NCBI RefSeq assembly: GCF_002906655.1
Contig: NZ_CP025795.1
Coordinates: 1,922,001-1,986,000 of the forward strand
From: Vibrio hyugaensis
Lineage (GTDB): Bacteria > Pseudomonadota > Gammaproteobacteria > Enterobacterales > Vibrionaceae
Direction of reading: 5' to 3'
Length of the DNA: 64,000 bases
Part shown: positions 17,813-26,880 of the stretch, piece after piece
How positions within the stretch are numbered: position 1 is the stretch's first letter
Layout of the letters: the number at the start of each line of letters is the position of its first letter
Program-made: the position numbers and the translations under genes
The notes under the pieces: generated by a model
Told to the model about the DNA's origin: nothing
Database searches by the model: none
Seen by the model: only the letters and a program-made list of their open reading frames with translations

Positions 17813-19219
17813 ATGCTATCGAAACGATCTTTCCCATTGCTTCCACTAACGCTTGCGATCGTTAGCAGTTATTCCGTACAAGCCGCTCCACAAGAGAAAA
17901 TAAAACCGTCTGCTGAAGAAGAACTCGCCTACACGCTCGGTGTGCAAGCCATGTTATATGGTGCAGGCCCACTGGCAATCTCTATGGTAAGACAAACCTC
18001 AACAGACACCGACCGTCCTTTAAGCAACGGTATGGCGCCGATGAACCAAATGGGCAAAACCTATCGACTCATGGGGCCTGACGATAAACTTGTTCCAACA
18101 GTGAACAACGACACACTTTACTCACAATCGCAAATTAACTTAGATCAAACGGGTCCTTTGGTGCTTGAAATCCCCGAAACCGACGATCGCTATTTCATCG
18201 TTCAGTTACTGGACAGTTACTCTGAAGCCATTGACAACTTGATATCCAGCAACGTTGGAACAAAAGGTAGCAAGGTGTTATTGGTCAATAGAGGCTGGAA
18301 AGGCAAAGTACCAAAAGGTATTGATAAGGTTGTAGAATCTCGCACACCCAATGTTTGGTATATCCAACGTACCGCCGTTGCGGGAGAAAAAGACCTCGCA
18401 GCAGCAAAAGGGGTTCATTCGAAGTTCGTTAATTACCCTCTTACCGAACTGGGGCAAACCCACCAAGCAGTAAAACAGACGCCAACCAATAAGGGGATGC
18501 CTGCACCAACTCTCCCTGTAGGTCTTGCATGGTACGCCGCGATTGATAATGAAATGCGTCACAACCCATTGCCGGAAGACAAAGCTATCGTTGAGCAATT
18601 CAAATACATTGGCATTGGCGGCGAGAAACCCTTTAATGCTAACGCGTTGTCTGACGCACAAAAACATGGTTTATTGCGTGCACTAGAAAGCTCACAAAAC
18701 ATTGTTAAATGGGCGAGCCGCTCTGTTGGAACTAAGAACAACGGTTGGTCGATGATGTATGAAGGTGGCCGCTATGGCAGCGATTACCTTAGCCGCGCAA
18801 CCATTAACTTCCGCGCGATTGGTTTAAATACACCAGAACGTGCTTTGTATCCAAACCGCTATACCGATTCCAATAACAAGCAGCTCAATGGTCAAAATGA
18901 ATACCGAATGACCATGCCAGCCAGTCCACCGGCAAACGCGTTTTGGTCTTTAACAATGTACGATGCGAAACATCTGTTCATGGTTGATAACCCAATTGAT
19001 CGCTACTCCATCTCTAGCTTGAGAAAAGACGAACTGCAATACAACCAAGATGGCTCACTCACCGTCTGTATTCAACATAACAAGCCAAGCGATAAACAAT
19101 GTAACTGGCTACCTGCACCTGAGGGCGATTTTTACTTACACATGCGTTTGTATGAGCCATCAAAAGAGGTTCTTAACAACCAATATTCACTGCCACAAGT
19201 GACCAAAACTCAAAAATAA
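17813..19219 (+). CDS. DUF1254/DUF1214 exported protein
   Basis: A 468-residue protein with a signal peptide (FPLLPLTLAIVSSYSVQAA, residues 7-25). The N-terminal DUF1254 part holds the NDTLYSQSQINL motif near residue 100, and the C-terminal DUF1214 part holds NAFWSLTMYDA near 380 and ends in a YLHMRLYEPSKEVL stretch. Periplasmic; the biochemical role of this family is not established. It diverges from the maturase, and a related copy (22218-23654) follows the sulfatase. A conserved sulfatase/DUF1254 pairing is inferred. Confidence 0.85.
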   Translation: MLSKRSFPLLPLTLAIVSSYSVQAAPQEKIKPSAEEELAYTLGVQAMLYGAGPLAISMVRQTSTDTDRPLSNGMAPMNQMGKTYRLMGPDDKLVPTVNNDTLYSQSQINLDQTGPLVLEIPETDDRYFIVQLLDSYSEAIDNLISSNVGTKGSKVLLVNRGWKGKVPKGIDKVVESRTPNVWYIQRTAVAGEKDLAAAKGVHSKFVNYPLTELGQTHQAVKQTPTNKGMPAPTLPVGLAWYAAIDNEMRHNPLPEDKAIVEQFKYIGIGGEKPFNANALSDAQKHGLLRALESSQNIVKWASRSVGTKNNGWSMMYEGGRYGSDYLSRATINFRAIGLNTPERALYPNRYTDSNNKQLNGQNEYRMTMPASPPANAFWSLTMYDAKHLFMVDNPIDRYSISSLRKDELQYNQDGSLTVCIQHNKPSDKQCNWLPAPEGDFYLHMRLYEPSKEVLNNQYSLPQVTKTQK

Positions 19220-19300
19220 TAAAACCACTTTTTCTAACGATACTGCCTCGCGAATACTCTGTTAAGCGAGGTAGTGTCGTTTTAAGAGGACGAGCTTTCA

Positions 19301-20509
19301 ATGAACAAACCCTTTTCACTCTCCCTTATTGCCAGTGGCTTACTCTTCGCCTTTCAAGCCGATGCAGCAGGTACGCTTGTTTCTGAAATGAGCCAAATGT
19401 CCGTCAGTACCGCAGGCGCAGGTGGTGCTGTTGTCGCCGAGAATGCATCCGTCGCTTTCAGTAATCCTGCCGGCATGTCTTATCTAGATACTCCATCTCT
19501 TTCGATAAATCTGGCTGCGATGGCGCTTGACATCAACTACGACGACAATGATTCCAGCCAGAGTGCGAATGACGCAGGCGGGTTTCAGCCTTATGGTTCT
19601 ATTTATTATGTACAGCCTTTGTCGGATAAAATTCATGTTGGAATGAGCTTTTCTGCTCAAGGCGGCAGTGCACTAGATTATGGCACTGACTACGCAGGGA
19701 AAATGGAGCTGAACGATTTACGCTTGAGCGTGCTTCAGTTTAACCCAAGCCTCTCTTATCAAATTAATCCGCGCTGGTCTGTGGGGATGGGGTTGCAAAT
19801 AGACTACGCCACTTATGAACAAAATCTCCTCATTGATCACGCACACTTAGAAACGGACTCTTGGACACTCGGCTATAACTTAGGTGCTATGTTTCAGATT
19901 GACGAAGATAACCGCCTCGGCTTGGCCTATCGTTCTGAGATGAACCATGACCTAACCGGTAAGCTCAATACCGATGCATTCCGTTATCATATTGCAGGGC
20001 CGATTTATAAAGACATTCCCGCAATGTCTGGTCAAGCTGGTGTGACAGTCCTAAACCCTCGCCAACTCGAGCTTTCTGGTTTACATCAAATCACGACACC
20101 ACTCAGTTTGGTTTGGAGCCTTGGCTTTGAACAATGGAGTAAGAATAAATCCACTCATGTTGAAATCAACGATGACCGATTCACTCAAATTCCACGAAAC
20201 TTTGAAGACGTTTGGTCAGCGGCTGTTGGTGCGAGATACCAAATCACATCAAAATTAAGACTCGAAGGGGGTGTTGGCTATGCCTCTTCGCCACTTGATG
20301 ATGCATCGATACAGTCACCAGACCTTCCGGTCGATAGCCAACACAGATACAGCATTGGGATGAACTACCAATGGAGTCCAACAATCGACTTAAGCGGCTA
20401 TTACAGCTATGTCGATTATGGCGACCCTGATATTGCTACAGACACCATGCAAGGCCAGTTCGATAACCAGAATCAATTCTTTGGTTTACTCGTGAACATG
20501 GCTTTTTAG
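19301..20509 (+). CDS. FadL/OmpP1-family outer-membrane channel
   Basis: A 402-residue protein with a signal peptide (LSLIASGLLFAFQADAA) followed by the FadL N-terminal hatch pattern (VSTAGAGGAVVAENASVAFSNPAGM, read as positions 35-60), which carries the NPAGM motif. A long series of beta strands follows, ending in a Phe (VNMAF). Family members let hydrophobic substrates cross the outer membrane. In this locus it could bring in a sulfated, lipophilic or aryl sulfate ester. It follows the DUF1254 gene by 81 nt and may share its transcript. Confidence 0.88.
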   Translation: MNKPFSLSLIASGLLFAFQADAAGTLVSEMSQMSVSTAGAGGAVVAENASVAFSNPAGMSYLDTPSLSINLAAMALDINYDDNDSSQSANDAGGFQPYGSIYYVQPLSDKIHVGMSFSAQGGSALDYGTDYAGKMELNDLRLSVLQFNPSLSYQINPRWSVGMGLQIDYATYEQNLLIDHAHLETDSWTLGYNLGAMFQIDEDNRLGLAYRSEMNHDLTGKLNTDAFRYHIAGPIYKDIPAMSGQAGVTVLNPRQLELSGLHQITTPLSLVWSLGFEQWSKNKSTHVEINDDRFTQIPRNFEDVWSAAVGARYQITSKLRLEGGVGYASSPLDDASIQSPDLPVDSQHRYSIGMNYQWSPTIDLSGYYSYVDYGDPDIATDTMQGQFDNQNQFFGLLVNMAF

Positions 20510-20596
20510 ATGGTCAGTTTTAGGTAATTGGTTTTAGGTGATTGATTTTAAAGATGATCGTGTTCACCGTTAAAAAAACATATTGATTGAATAAGA

Positions 20597-20629
20597 AAAA
20601 GGGGAAGTGAACCACTCACTTCCCCTTTT
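20597..20629. terminator. bidirectional terminator between porin and sulfatase genes
   Basis: A 14-bp perfect stem (20597-20610 with 20616-20629) has A-runs and T-runs at the ends and sits between two convergent genes. Confidence 0.92.
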
Positions 20630-20652
20630 ATTATCGCTTTTACACTACGTCG

Positions 20653-22194
20653 CTACTTCTTGCTATCCACAATGCTGTGGTCAGACATACCGATACCACC
20701 TGACTTTTGCGCAGGTGGGAATTCTTTCATCGATTTCTGGAATTTAACCATCTCTTTCTGAATGACTGGTACGGCCCAAGAGCGCTCTTTCATCCACAAG
20801 AACCAACCACGAGTTTCCGGCGTACGCTCGTATGGGTCCGCTTTAATGTCCATTAAGATACCTAAAGGCCAATTTTTCGCAGGCTCAACCCACTCTGTTT
20901 TGGTCTTCAAATGCACTTTCCACTTACCAACTCGAACCGCATTCAGATCTGTCTCGTTAAAGTAGAAGAACTCTTTACGTGGACTCTTCTCCCCTTTGGT
21001 CAGCATGTCCAACTGGTTGTAACCATCAAGGTGCGCTTTAAAACTTGTTCCGTTGATTTTGGTGCCGTTCAATAGCTTTTGCTTGATATTATCTTCACCC
21101 GCGGCCGCCATTAAAGTTGGAACCCAATCTTCCGACGTCATGAATTCGCCAGTGTATTGACCTTCAGGGATATGGCCCGGCCAACTGACGAGCATTGGCA
21201 CACGGAATGCGCCATCCCATGTCGTGCCCTTCTGACCTTTAAATTGTGCTGAGCCAGCCATCGGCCAATGATCCAAGTTGATACCGTTATCCGCCGTGAA
21301 CATGATAATGGTGTTATCGGTTAAACCTTCTTTATCCAGTTTATCCAATAGCACACCAACTTGATCATCCAACTCTTTCAATGCATCGAAATATTCGGTG
21401 TGCCCACTCGCGCCAAGATATTCGTCTTTAACGTGAATTTGTTGGTGCATACGAGATGGGTTAAACCACATGAAGAATGGCTTATCCGGCGCGTTTGCCT
21501 GATGCTCATCTATCCAGTTTGTGGCGAAATCAACAAACTCATCGTCGACATGCTTCATACGTTCACTGGTTAGCGGACCTTTGTCTTCAATCTTTTGTTT
21601 ACCAACCGTGCCCCAACGTGGGTCTTTAGTGTTATCGAACTTATCCGTTGCAACAGAGTGAATGACATTACGTGGTCGACCAACAAAATTAGGATCTTGG
21701 GGAAATTCTGGTTGTTCGGGCATTTCCATCACATTCAAGTGATAAAGAAAGCCAAAGAACTCATCGAAGCCATGGCGAGTCAGTAGGAACTTGTTGCGAT
21801 CACCTATGTGATCTTTCCCCACCGCAACGGTTGAATAGCCCTTGTCCTTGAGCATTTGCGCCAGAGTGGGGGTTTTATCCTGAATACCAATATTTGAACC
21901 CGGCTGACCTACTGTCGTTAACCCAGTTCGAATCGGATATTGACCCGTAATGAAAGCAGAACGACCAGCAGTAGAACTACCTTGGGCGTAATAATCACTG
22001 ACCATCATACCGCTCTTCGCAATGCGATCTATATTGGGTGTATCAATCGCGCCTAAGCCTCGGTGGTAAGCAGAAATGTCTGCAGGGCTCACATCATCAA
22101 CCATGATGGTAACTATATTCGGCTGGCCTGATGCCGCCATAACGTTTAACGATGCGCTCGATGCAATTGCGAGCGCTAACAAGGATTTTTTCAT
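20653..22194 (-). CDS. serine-type arylsulfatase
   Basis: A 513-residue exported sulfatase (signal peptide MKKSLLALAIASSASLNVMAA). The metal-binding DD of IMVDDVSP is near residue 33. The formylglycine site reads SSTAGRSAFITGQYP near 72-86, that is Ser-X-Ala-X-Arg, the serine-type version processed only by AtsB-like maturases. GKDHIGD and TADNGINLDHW supply further active-site residues. It hydrolyses a sulfate ester in the periplasm; the substrate is unknown. It is followed downstream by a bidirectional terminator and preceded by the second DUF1254 gene. Confidence 0.93.
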   Translation of the reverse strand: MKKSLLALAIASSASLNVMAASGQPNIVTIMVDDVSPADISAYHRGLGAIDTPNIDRIAKSGMMVSDYYAQGSSTAGRSAFITGQYPIRTGLTTVGQPGSNIGIQDKTPTLAQMLKDKGYSTVAVGKDHIGDRNKFLLTRHGFDEFFGFLYHLNVMEMPEQPEFPQDPNFVGRPRNVIHSVATDKFDNTKDPRWGTVGKQKIEDKGPLTSERMKHVDDEFVDFATNWIDEHQANAPDKPFFMWFNPSRMHQQIHVKDEYLGASGHTEYFDALKELDDQVGVLLDKLDKEGLTDNTIIMFTADNGINLDHWPMAGSAQFKGQKGTTWDGAFRVPMLVSWPGHIPEGQYTGEFMTSEDWVPTLMAAAGEDNIKQKLLNGTKINGTSFKAHLDGYNQLDMLTKGEKSPRKEFFYFNETDLNAVRVGKWKVHLKTKTEWVEPAKNWPLGILMDIKADPYERTPETRGWFLWMKERSWAVPVIQKEMVKFQKSMKEFPPAQKSGGIGMSDHSIVDSKK

Positions 22195-22217
22195 AGTACG
22201 ACTACCCTACCTTTCAA

Positions 22218-23654
22218 TTATTGTGTTGATGATTCGGCGGTGATGGCTGGAACTGTCCACTTCATATCAAGAATCGGCTTTGATGGAATATAGAGACGAG
22301 TAATGACGTAGAAGCCACTTTCAGGCGTTGCAAGCCAGTTGCTTTGCTTCGCACCCGTTGGTTTTTGATGAGAAAAGATCAGGTCAAACGACCCATCTTC
22401 ATTTTTCTGTAAAGGGGATTGGCTATTGAGTGCATAACGTTTCAAGGAGTTATCGATCAGCATTTTGCTTTTCGCGTCATATACCGTGACCGACCAGAAA
22501 GCTCCAACCGGCGGCGCTTGATCAAAGTGCATGGTGTAGTTCTTTTTACCGGTTAGCGGCGCACCTTTGGCATCGGTATACGCTAATGGATAAAGCGCTT
22601 CAATAGCCCCTTGGCCACCTAAATAAGGATGTGCAATCATGGAACGCAGCGCATTGTCATCACCAAATTGGTCAAGAACAAACGAGTAATTCCAACCGTT
22701 TTTGTTGATGACGTTGGCTGGATTACCAATCTGCGCACTGACGATATTTTCACCGTCCTTAATGGCTTTTGCTAAGGCTTGCTGCGCTTGAGGTGTTAAG
22801 CGCTCACGATCAAAACCATCTTTGGTTAAACCAATCTTGGCAAACTGTCCCAATAACGCGCGTTGACGTTCATCGACTGGATTCGCTTTTAGGTATTCCC
22901 CAAGCTCGACAAAAAAGCGCAGTGGATCGGCTTCATCACCAGGCTGTTTCGCCAACGCTTTAGTTTTAACGTGCTTCGCTTTTCCTTCATAGACCGCAAG
23001 CGGCGTTAACTTGTAACCATCTTGAATCGCATGAACCGCAGGATAGTCTTGTTCACCAAAGACTTGTGTGCGTCCCCATAACCAAACTTTAGTCGTTGGT
23101 GCTTCGACCACAGTCAAATCGTAGGGAAGATCTTTTGGCTTTTCCCAACCCGGAGGCACAATAAGGTATTGATGAGATTGGCTACCCGTAGCCCTTGTCC
23201 CCACGTATTTGAATAGGTTGTGCCACATATCAAACAGATCGATCACGTAGTAGCGGTCTTTGACTTCTGGTACTGAAAGTACGATTGGGCCTTGGCTCAA
23301 ATCAAGAATTGCACTGGAATAGAGTGTGTCTTGGTTTGCTGTCGGCATGTCGGTATCGGCAGGGCCAGGCAACTGACGCGCGTGCCCAAATTGGTTGAGT
23401 GGTGCTCGATAACTTGTTGAGGCTTGCGGTTTAGAAACATCAGTATATTGGCGAGCAATGCGCTCAAGTCGAACTAGGGTTGATCCCCAAAGGTAAGCAT
23501 TGACTCCCAGTGTGTAGGATTCGGTATTCAGTGCTTGGCTTATTTGTTCTGCCACCGGAGTCGGTGTCGCTTCTGCGGCATAAACAGAGGTATAGGTTGA
23601 ACAACTACATACCAATAGTGTTCCCGTCACCCATTTGGCTAAAGTGTGTTTCAT
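22218..23654 (-). CDS. DUF1254/DUF1214 exported protein, second copy
   Basis: A 478-residue protein with a signal peptide (LAKWVTGTLLVCSCSTYTSVYAA, residues 4-26). It shows the same layout as the 17813-19219 protein: NQDTLYSSAILDLS near residue 108, GAFWSVTVYDAKSKMLID in the C-terminal half and a similar ending (YVITRLYIPSKPIL). Sequence identity between the two is moderate, so they are old paralogues. It is 23 nt upstream of the sulfatase on the same strand and is probably in one operon with it. Confidence 0.85.
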   Translation of the reverse strand: MKHTLAKWVTGTLLVCSCSTYTSVYAAEATPTPVAEQISQALNTESYTLGVNAYLWGSTLVRLERIARQYTDVSKPQASTSYRAPLNQFGHARQLPGPADTDMPTANQDTLYSSAILDLSQGPIVLSVPEVKDRYYVIDLFDMWHNLFKYVGTRATGSQSHQYLIVPPGWEKPKDLPYDLTVVEAPTTKVWLWGRTQVFGEQDYPAVHAIQDGYKLTPLAVYEGKAKHVKTKALAKQPGDEADPLRFFVELGEYLKANPVDERQRALLGQFAKIGLTKDGFDRERLTPQAQQALAKAIKDGENIVSAQIGNPANVINKNGWNYSFVLDQFGDDNALRSMIAHPYLGGQGAIEALYPLAYTDAKGAPLTGKKNYTMHFDQAPPVGAFWSVTVYDAKSKMLIDNSLKRYALNSQSPLQKNEDGSFDLIFSHQKPTGAKQSNWLATPESGFYVITRLYIPSKPILDMKWTVPAITAESSTQ

Positions 23655-23769
23655 AAGATTTCTCCTCTTTCAGCACACTTTATCTAAATTCGTTTTTTCC
23701 TTTTTCTATACCATCTATTAAGAAACGTAATAGGGATTGAGTTAAGCGATTAACTTATTGCAGATACAC

Positions 23770-24675
23770 CTAAAACTCGGTTTCTTCCAATATCAGTTTG
23801 AGTTGGTTCTCCAGCCATTCCGTCAGAGGGTGACGACGATGACGTTGGTGGGTAAACAACGCCATATGACGGCGATGACCACTCGGAATAATCTGCTCAG
23901 GGAATGGCATAAAGCGGAACTCTTCCCCAAGTACGCTTAAAAACCGTTGTGGCAGAATACCAATGTAGTCGCTTTGTTCGAGCAATTGGAGCATCAGGTT
24001 TAAGTCACCCACTCGAGCATTAATGTTTTTATCAATTCGGTGTTGGTGCAATACCTTCTCAGCTTGAGACGCCGCATTGCTACCCGGAATAGCACAGATA
24101 CAAATGGGATACTCCACAATATCTTCAACAAGACTGTTTTTTAGAGGGTGCTCAGCACGCATCAATAAGCCAAATCTATCCGCACCTAAATCTCGCTGCA
24201 CCAAACTCTTATTGGTTTCTAAAGGAAGATAAGTCACCCCCCAACTACGTCGATGTGTATCAAGCTTGGTCGCTGTCCCCAAATCCCATTGCTGACATTG
24301 TACGGTCAAATTCGGCGTAAGCGTCGTTAATCGCTTGATCAGGGGCACACCAAGTAGAGTCATAAGTGGCGGAGCAAAATAGAGCTCGATTTCTTCCTCT
24401 TCAGAGTGGATATCCCATTGGGTATTCTCTAGATAAAGGGAATCTAATTGATCCAATACGGCCGGCAAGGTTTGTAGTATTTTCTCGCACTTAGGTGTTG
24501 GCTCTAGGGTGTTCTTGTCGCGAACAAACAAAGGGTCATCAAACTGTTCTCTTAATTTACGCAGCATGACACTGATGGTCGGCTGACTCAAATTCAGTTT
24601 CTTGGCGGCAAGCACCGTCTGCCTTTCTTCAGCCAATACCAACAATACATGTAAGAGGTTGTAGTCTTTACCCAT
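23770..24675 (-). CDS. LysR-family transcriptional regulator
   Basis: A 301-residue protein with an N-terminal winged helix (LAAKKLNLSQPTISVMLRKL, about residues 18-37, then DDPLFVRDKNTLEPT) and a LysR substrate-binding domain from about residue 90. The N-terminus resembles the NodD/LeuO-like branch. It lies directly upstream of the DUF1254-sulfatase pair on the same strand, so control of that locus is likely but inferred. The inducer is unknown. Confidence 0.88.
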   Translation of the reverse strand: MGKDYNLLHVLLVLAEERQTVLAAKKLNLSQPTISVMLRKLREQFDDPLFVRDKNTLEPTPKCEKILQTLPAVLDQLDSLYLENTQWDIHSEEEEIELYFAPPLMTLLGVPLIKRLTTLTPNLTVQCQQWDLGTATKLDTHRRSWGVTYLPLETNKSLVQRDLGADRFGLLMRAEHPLKNSLVEDIVEYPICICAIPGSNAASQAEKVLHQHRIDKNINARVGDLNLMLQLLEQSDYIGILPQRFLSVLGEEFRFMPFPEQIIPSGHRRHMALFTHQRHRRHPLTEWLENQLKLILEETEF

Positions 24676-24916
24676 TTCGCTTTCGCCTTTCTTTCATCTA
24701 CTTAATATCATTCAATAAGTTAGATTTCGTATGTCAGAACGCTGAAAATTTTGCTTATTTGACAACGCAAAGAACACGCATTGCCAACCTTTTCATTAAA
24801 GGTATCACGACATTTTAAAGAAAGGTGATTCCCAACTCTTTTCTGGGTTACGCAACCACTGGTGAATTGAGAAGGGAATCTTGGAGTGTTCTTAACGCGC
24901 TATTTCAACTGAAGAC

Positions 24917-25957
24917 TTATTTCGACAACGCCACAACCGTATGACGACGAACATTCGCTTGTGCATTCAGCGCTTGGAACGTCGAGCTGAACTGACCGGA
25001 AGTGGCCATAAAGCCATCGAGTTTCGCATTCACATCAGCAACACTTAACTGCTTGGATTGGCTCTGCACAGTACGCATTTGCGAGTTCAGCTCACCGTGA
25101 AACGCTTTGGCTTCATCCAAGCTGGTTTGCACCTGCCTTATGTGTTGATTCACTTTGGCGATGGTTTGCTTGATGCCATCACGAGAGCCTAAATCAAAGC
25201 TCAATTCAGCGATGCCATCCGGTTCTGATTTTAGGTTCAGAACATTCGCTTGCCCTGCAGGAAAGCGATGACCTTCGCCCGTCACTAGCACCTTTTGCTG
25301 CATTTGTTGATATGCCGTATCGCGCGCTTCAAACAAAATGGTGCCGTCTTCTGCCAGTGACGCTCGCATGCCCATCGCAATCAAACTGCGGTCGAGCATT
25401 TTCACGGTGCGCGCACCATCGGCTTGACCATCAAATTGGATCATCACCGATTGACCTTGCGGAAAATCTAAGCGGATTTGCTCGGCTTTCTCACTCAAAC
25501 GATGCACGTTCAAACCGGGAATGGAGAAACGGCGAATATCCGCTTTATCCAGTTTGAGGTGCAGCTCATTATCAATCACTTTCTGCCCGTCAAAGCGCGC
25601 CTGTTCAACCACTTGTTGAATCGATGCTTTAGAACGTACTAGCCCTTCTTGCAAACCGGGAACATTCTGCACGCCTTGGTTGACAGCTTGGGTCAAACCT
25701 CGCTTGATTTGAGTCAGCTCTTTACCAATCACTTGCAACGACTTAGAGGCAATTTGCACCGCAGTTGCTTGTTGCTGACCTTGAGTAAGCTGAATACCGG
25801 AAACGGAATAGGCTGACGCGGTGTCAGCCTGAACTTGCGTAGGACGCGGTTTAATCGCACTGCTCGAATCCGCTGAGCGGGTTGGCATGATAGAGGCTTG
25901 TTCTTGCCCACCTAAGCGTATGCTATGGGGTCTTACCTCTACTGTGCTCATCACCAT
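24917..25957 (-). CDS. flagellar-locus protein with flagellin-like features
   Basis: A 346-residue protein, start ATG 25957 with AAGGAAG upstream. It is the last gene of the flgB-L series, 11 nt after flgL. It contains ASIQQVVEQARFDGQKVIDN near residues 108-127, which recalls the flagellin D1 motif (NGQKLLDG), and helical ends, but lacks the classic conserved flagellin N-terminus. It may be a minor filament or junction component, or a secreted flagellar accessory protein. This role is inferred; the family is not recognised. Confidence 0.65.
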   Translation of the reverse strand: MVMSTVEVRPHSIRLGGQEQASIMPTRSADSSSAIKPRPTQVQADTASAYSVSGIQLTQGQQQATAVQIASKSLQVIGKELTQIKRGLTQAVNQGVQNVPGLQEGLVRSKASIQQVVEQARFDGQKVIDNELHLKLDKADIRRFSIPGLNVHRLSEKAEQIRLDFPQGQSVMIQFDGQADGARTVKMLDRSLIAMGMRASLAEDGTILFEARDTAYQQMQQKVLVTGEGHRFPAGQANVLNLKSEPDGIAELSFDLGSRDGIKQTIAKVNQHIRQVQTSLDEAKAFHGELNSQMRTVQSQSKQLSVADVNAKLDGFMATSGQFSSTFQALNAQANVRRHTVVALSK

Positions 25958-25968
25958 ACAAAACTTCC

Positions 25969-26868
25969 TTAAATACGATCAAACAGGTTGAGATCGTTGA
26001 TCTTCACGTAGCTAGCTTGCGTTGCTTGTAACGCGGCCATGTAGTTGCTCAAACGTACTGACGCCTCACCGTAATCCAATGCAGATAAGTCACTGGTCAC
26101 CTTATCAACGAACAGCTTGTTTTCACCGTGTGCGCTGTCCATTAGGTCGAGGTTATTATGGCGACCACCAATTTCTGTCATCGCCCCCAGTACGTTCGCC
26201 AAGGTATCATCAATGGCAGATAAGCTAGCGTCTACTTCCGCTTGAAAATTCGGACTCGGGTTCTCAAATTCTGCAATCAACGCATCGATTTGGTTCAAAA
26301 CATTATCGCCACCACCAAGCTCCAGAATCTCTTTCGCCGTCATGTTGGAATCCATGGTCACGCCTTTTGCGACGGTTACCACGCGTTTATCGCTATTTCC
26401 ATCAACTTGGTACGCACCGCCAGCATTGCTCACCGCAGGCGTGTCCGTCTGAGTACCAGAAAACAAGTAGTGGCCTTCTTCATCTTGAGCATTGAATGAG
26501 GATTCAATGGAATCACGGTAGCTTTTAAGCTCGATGATCATGCCGCTACGGTCTTCATCAGTTAATGTGCCGTTCGCGCCCCAAAGCACCAAATCACGCA
26601 CACTCTTCAAGCTCTCGTTGACCGAATCCAAGTGGGTTTCTTGAGCAGAAAGTGTGGTTTTCAGATTAGCGATATTGCTCTGATACTGGCCAATTGCGCT
26701 GTTTTCACGCTCAAGGTTCAGCAGCTTAATCGACGCCATAGGATCGTCAGAAAGCTTGGTTAGTCGGTCACCCGTGGCCATTTGTTGAAGAACATGCCCC
26801 AAACCTGCATTGTTGGTTTGCAGGCTTTGCAGCATCATTTGGCTAAATTGACTGTCACTGATTCGCAT
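25969..26868 (-). CDS. flgL: lateral flagellar hook-filament junction protein FlgL
   Basis: A 299-residue protein with the FlgL N-terminal helix (MRISDSQFSQMMLQSLQTNN) and flagellin-like pattern (LSDDPMASIKLLNLERE near 39-55). The C-terminal helix is RLSNYMAALQATQASYVKI. HAP3 joins the hook to the filament outside the cell. Similar in length to other Gram-negative FlgL proteins. It is 12 nt after flgK. Confidence 0.92.
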   Translation of the reverse strand: MRISDSQFSQMMLQSLQTNNAGLGHVLQQMATGDRLTKLSDDPMASIKLLNLERENSAIGQYQSNIANLKTTLSAQETHLDSVNESLKSVRDLVLWGANGTLTDEDRSGMIIELKSYRDSIESSFNAQDEEGHYLFSGTQTDTPAVSNAGGAYQVDGNSDKRVVTVAKGVTMDSNMTAKEILELGGGDNVLNQIDALIAEFENPSPNFQAEVDASLSAIDDTLANVLGAMTEIGGRHNNLDLMDSAHGENKLFVDKVTSDLSALDYGEASVRLSNYMAALQATQASYVKINDLNLFDRI

Positions 26869-26880
26869 CTCGGGTTCCTT

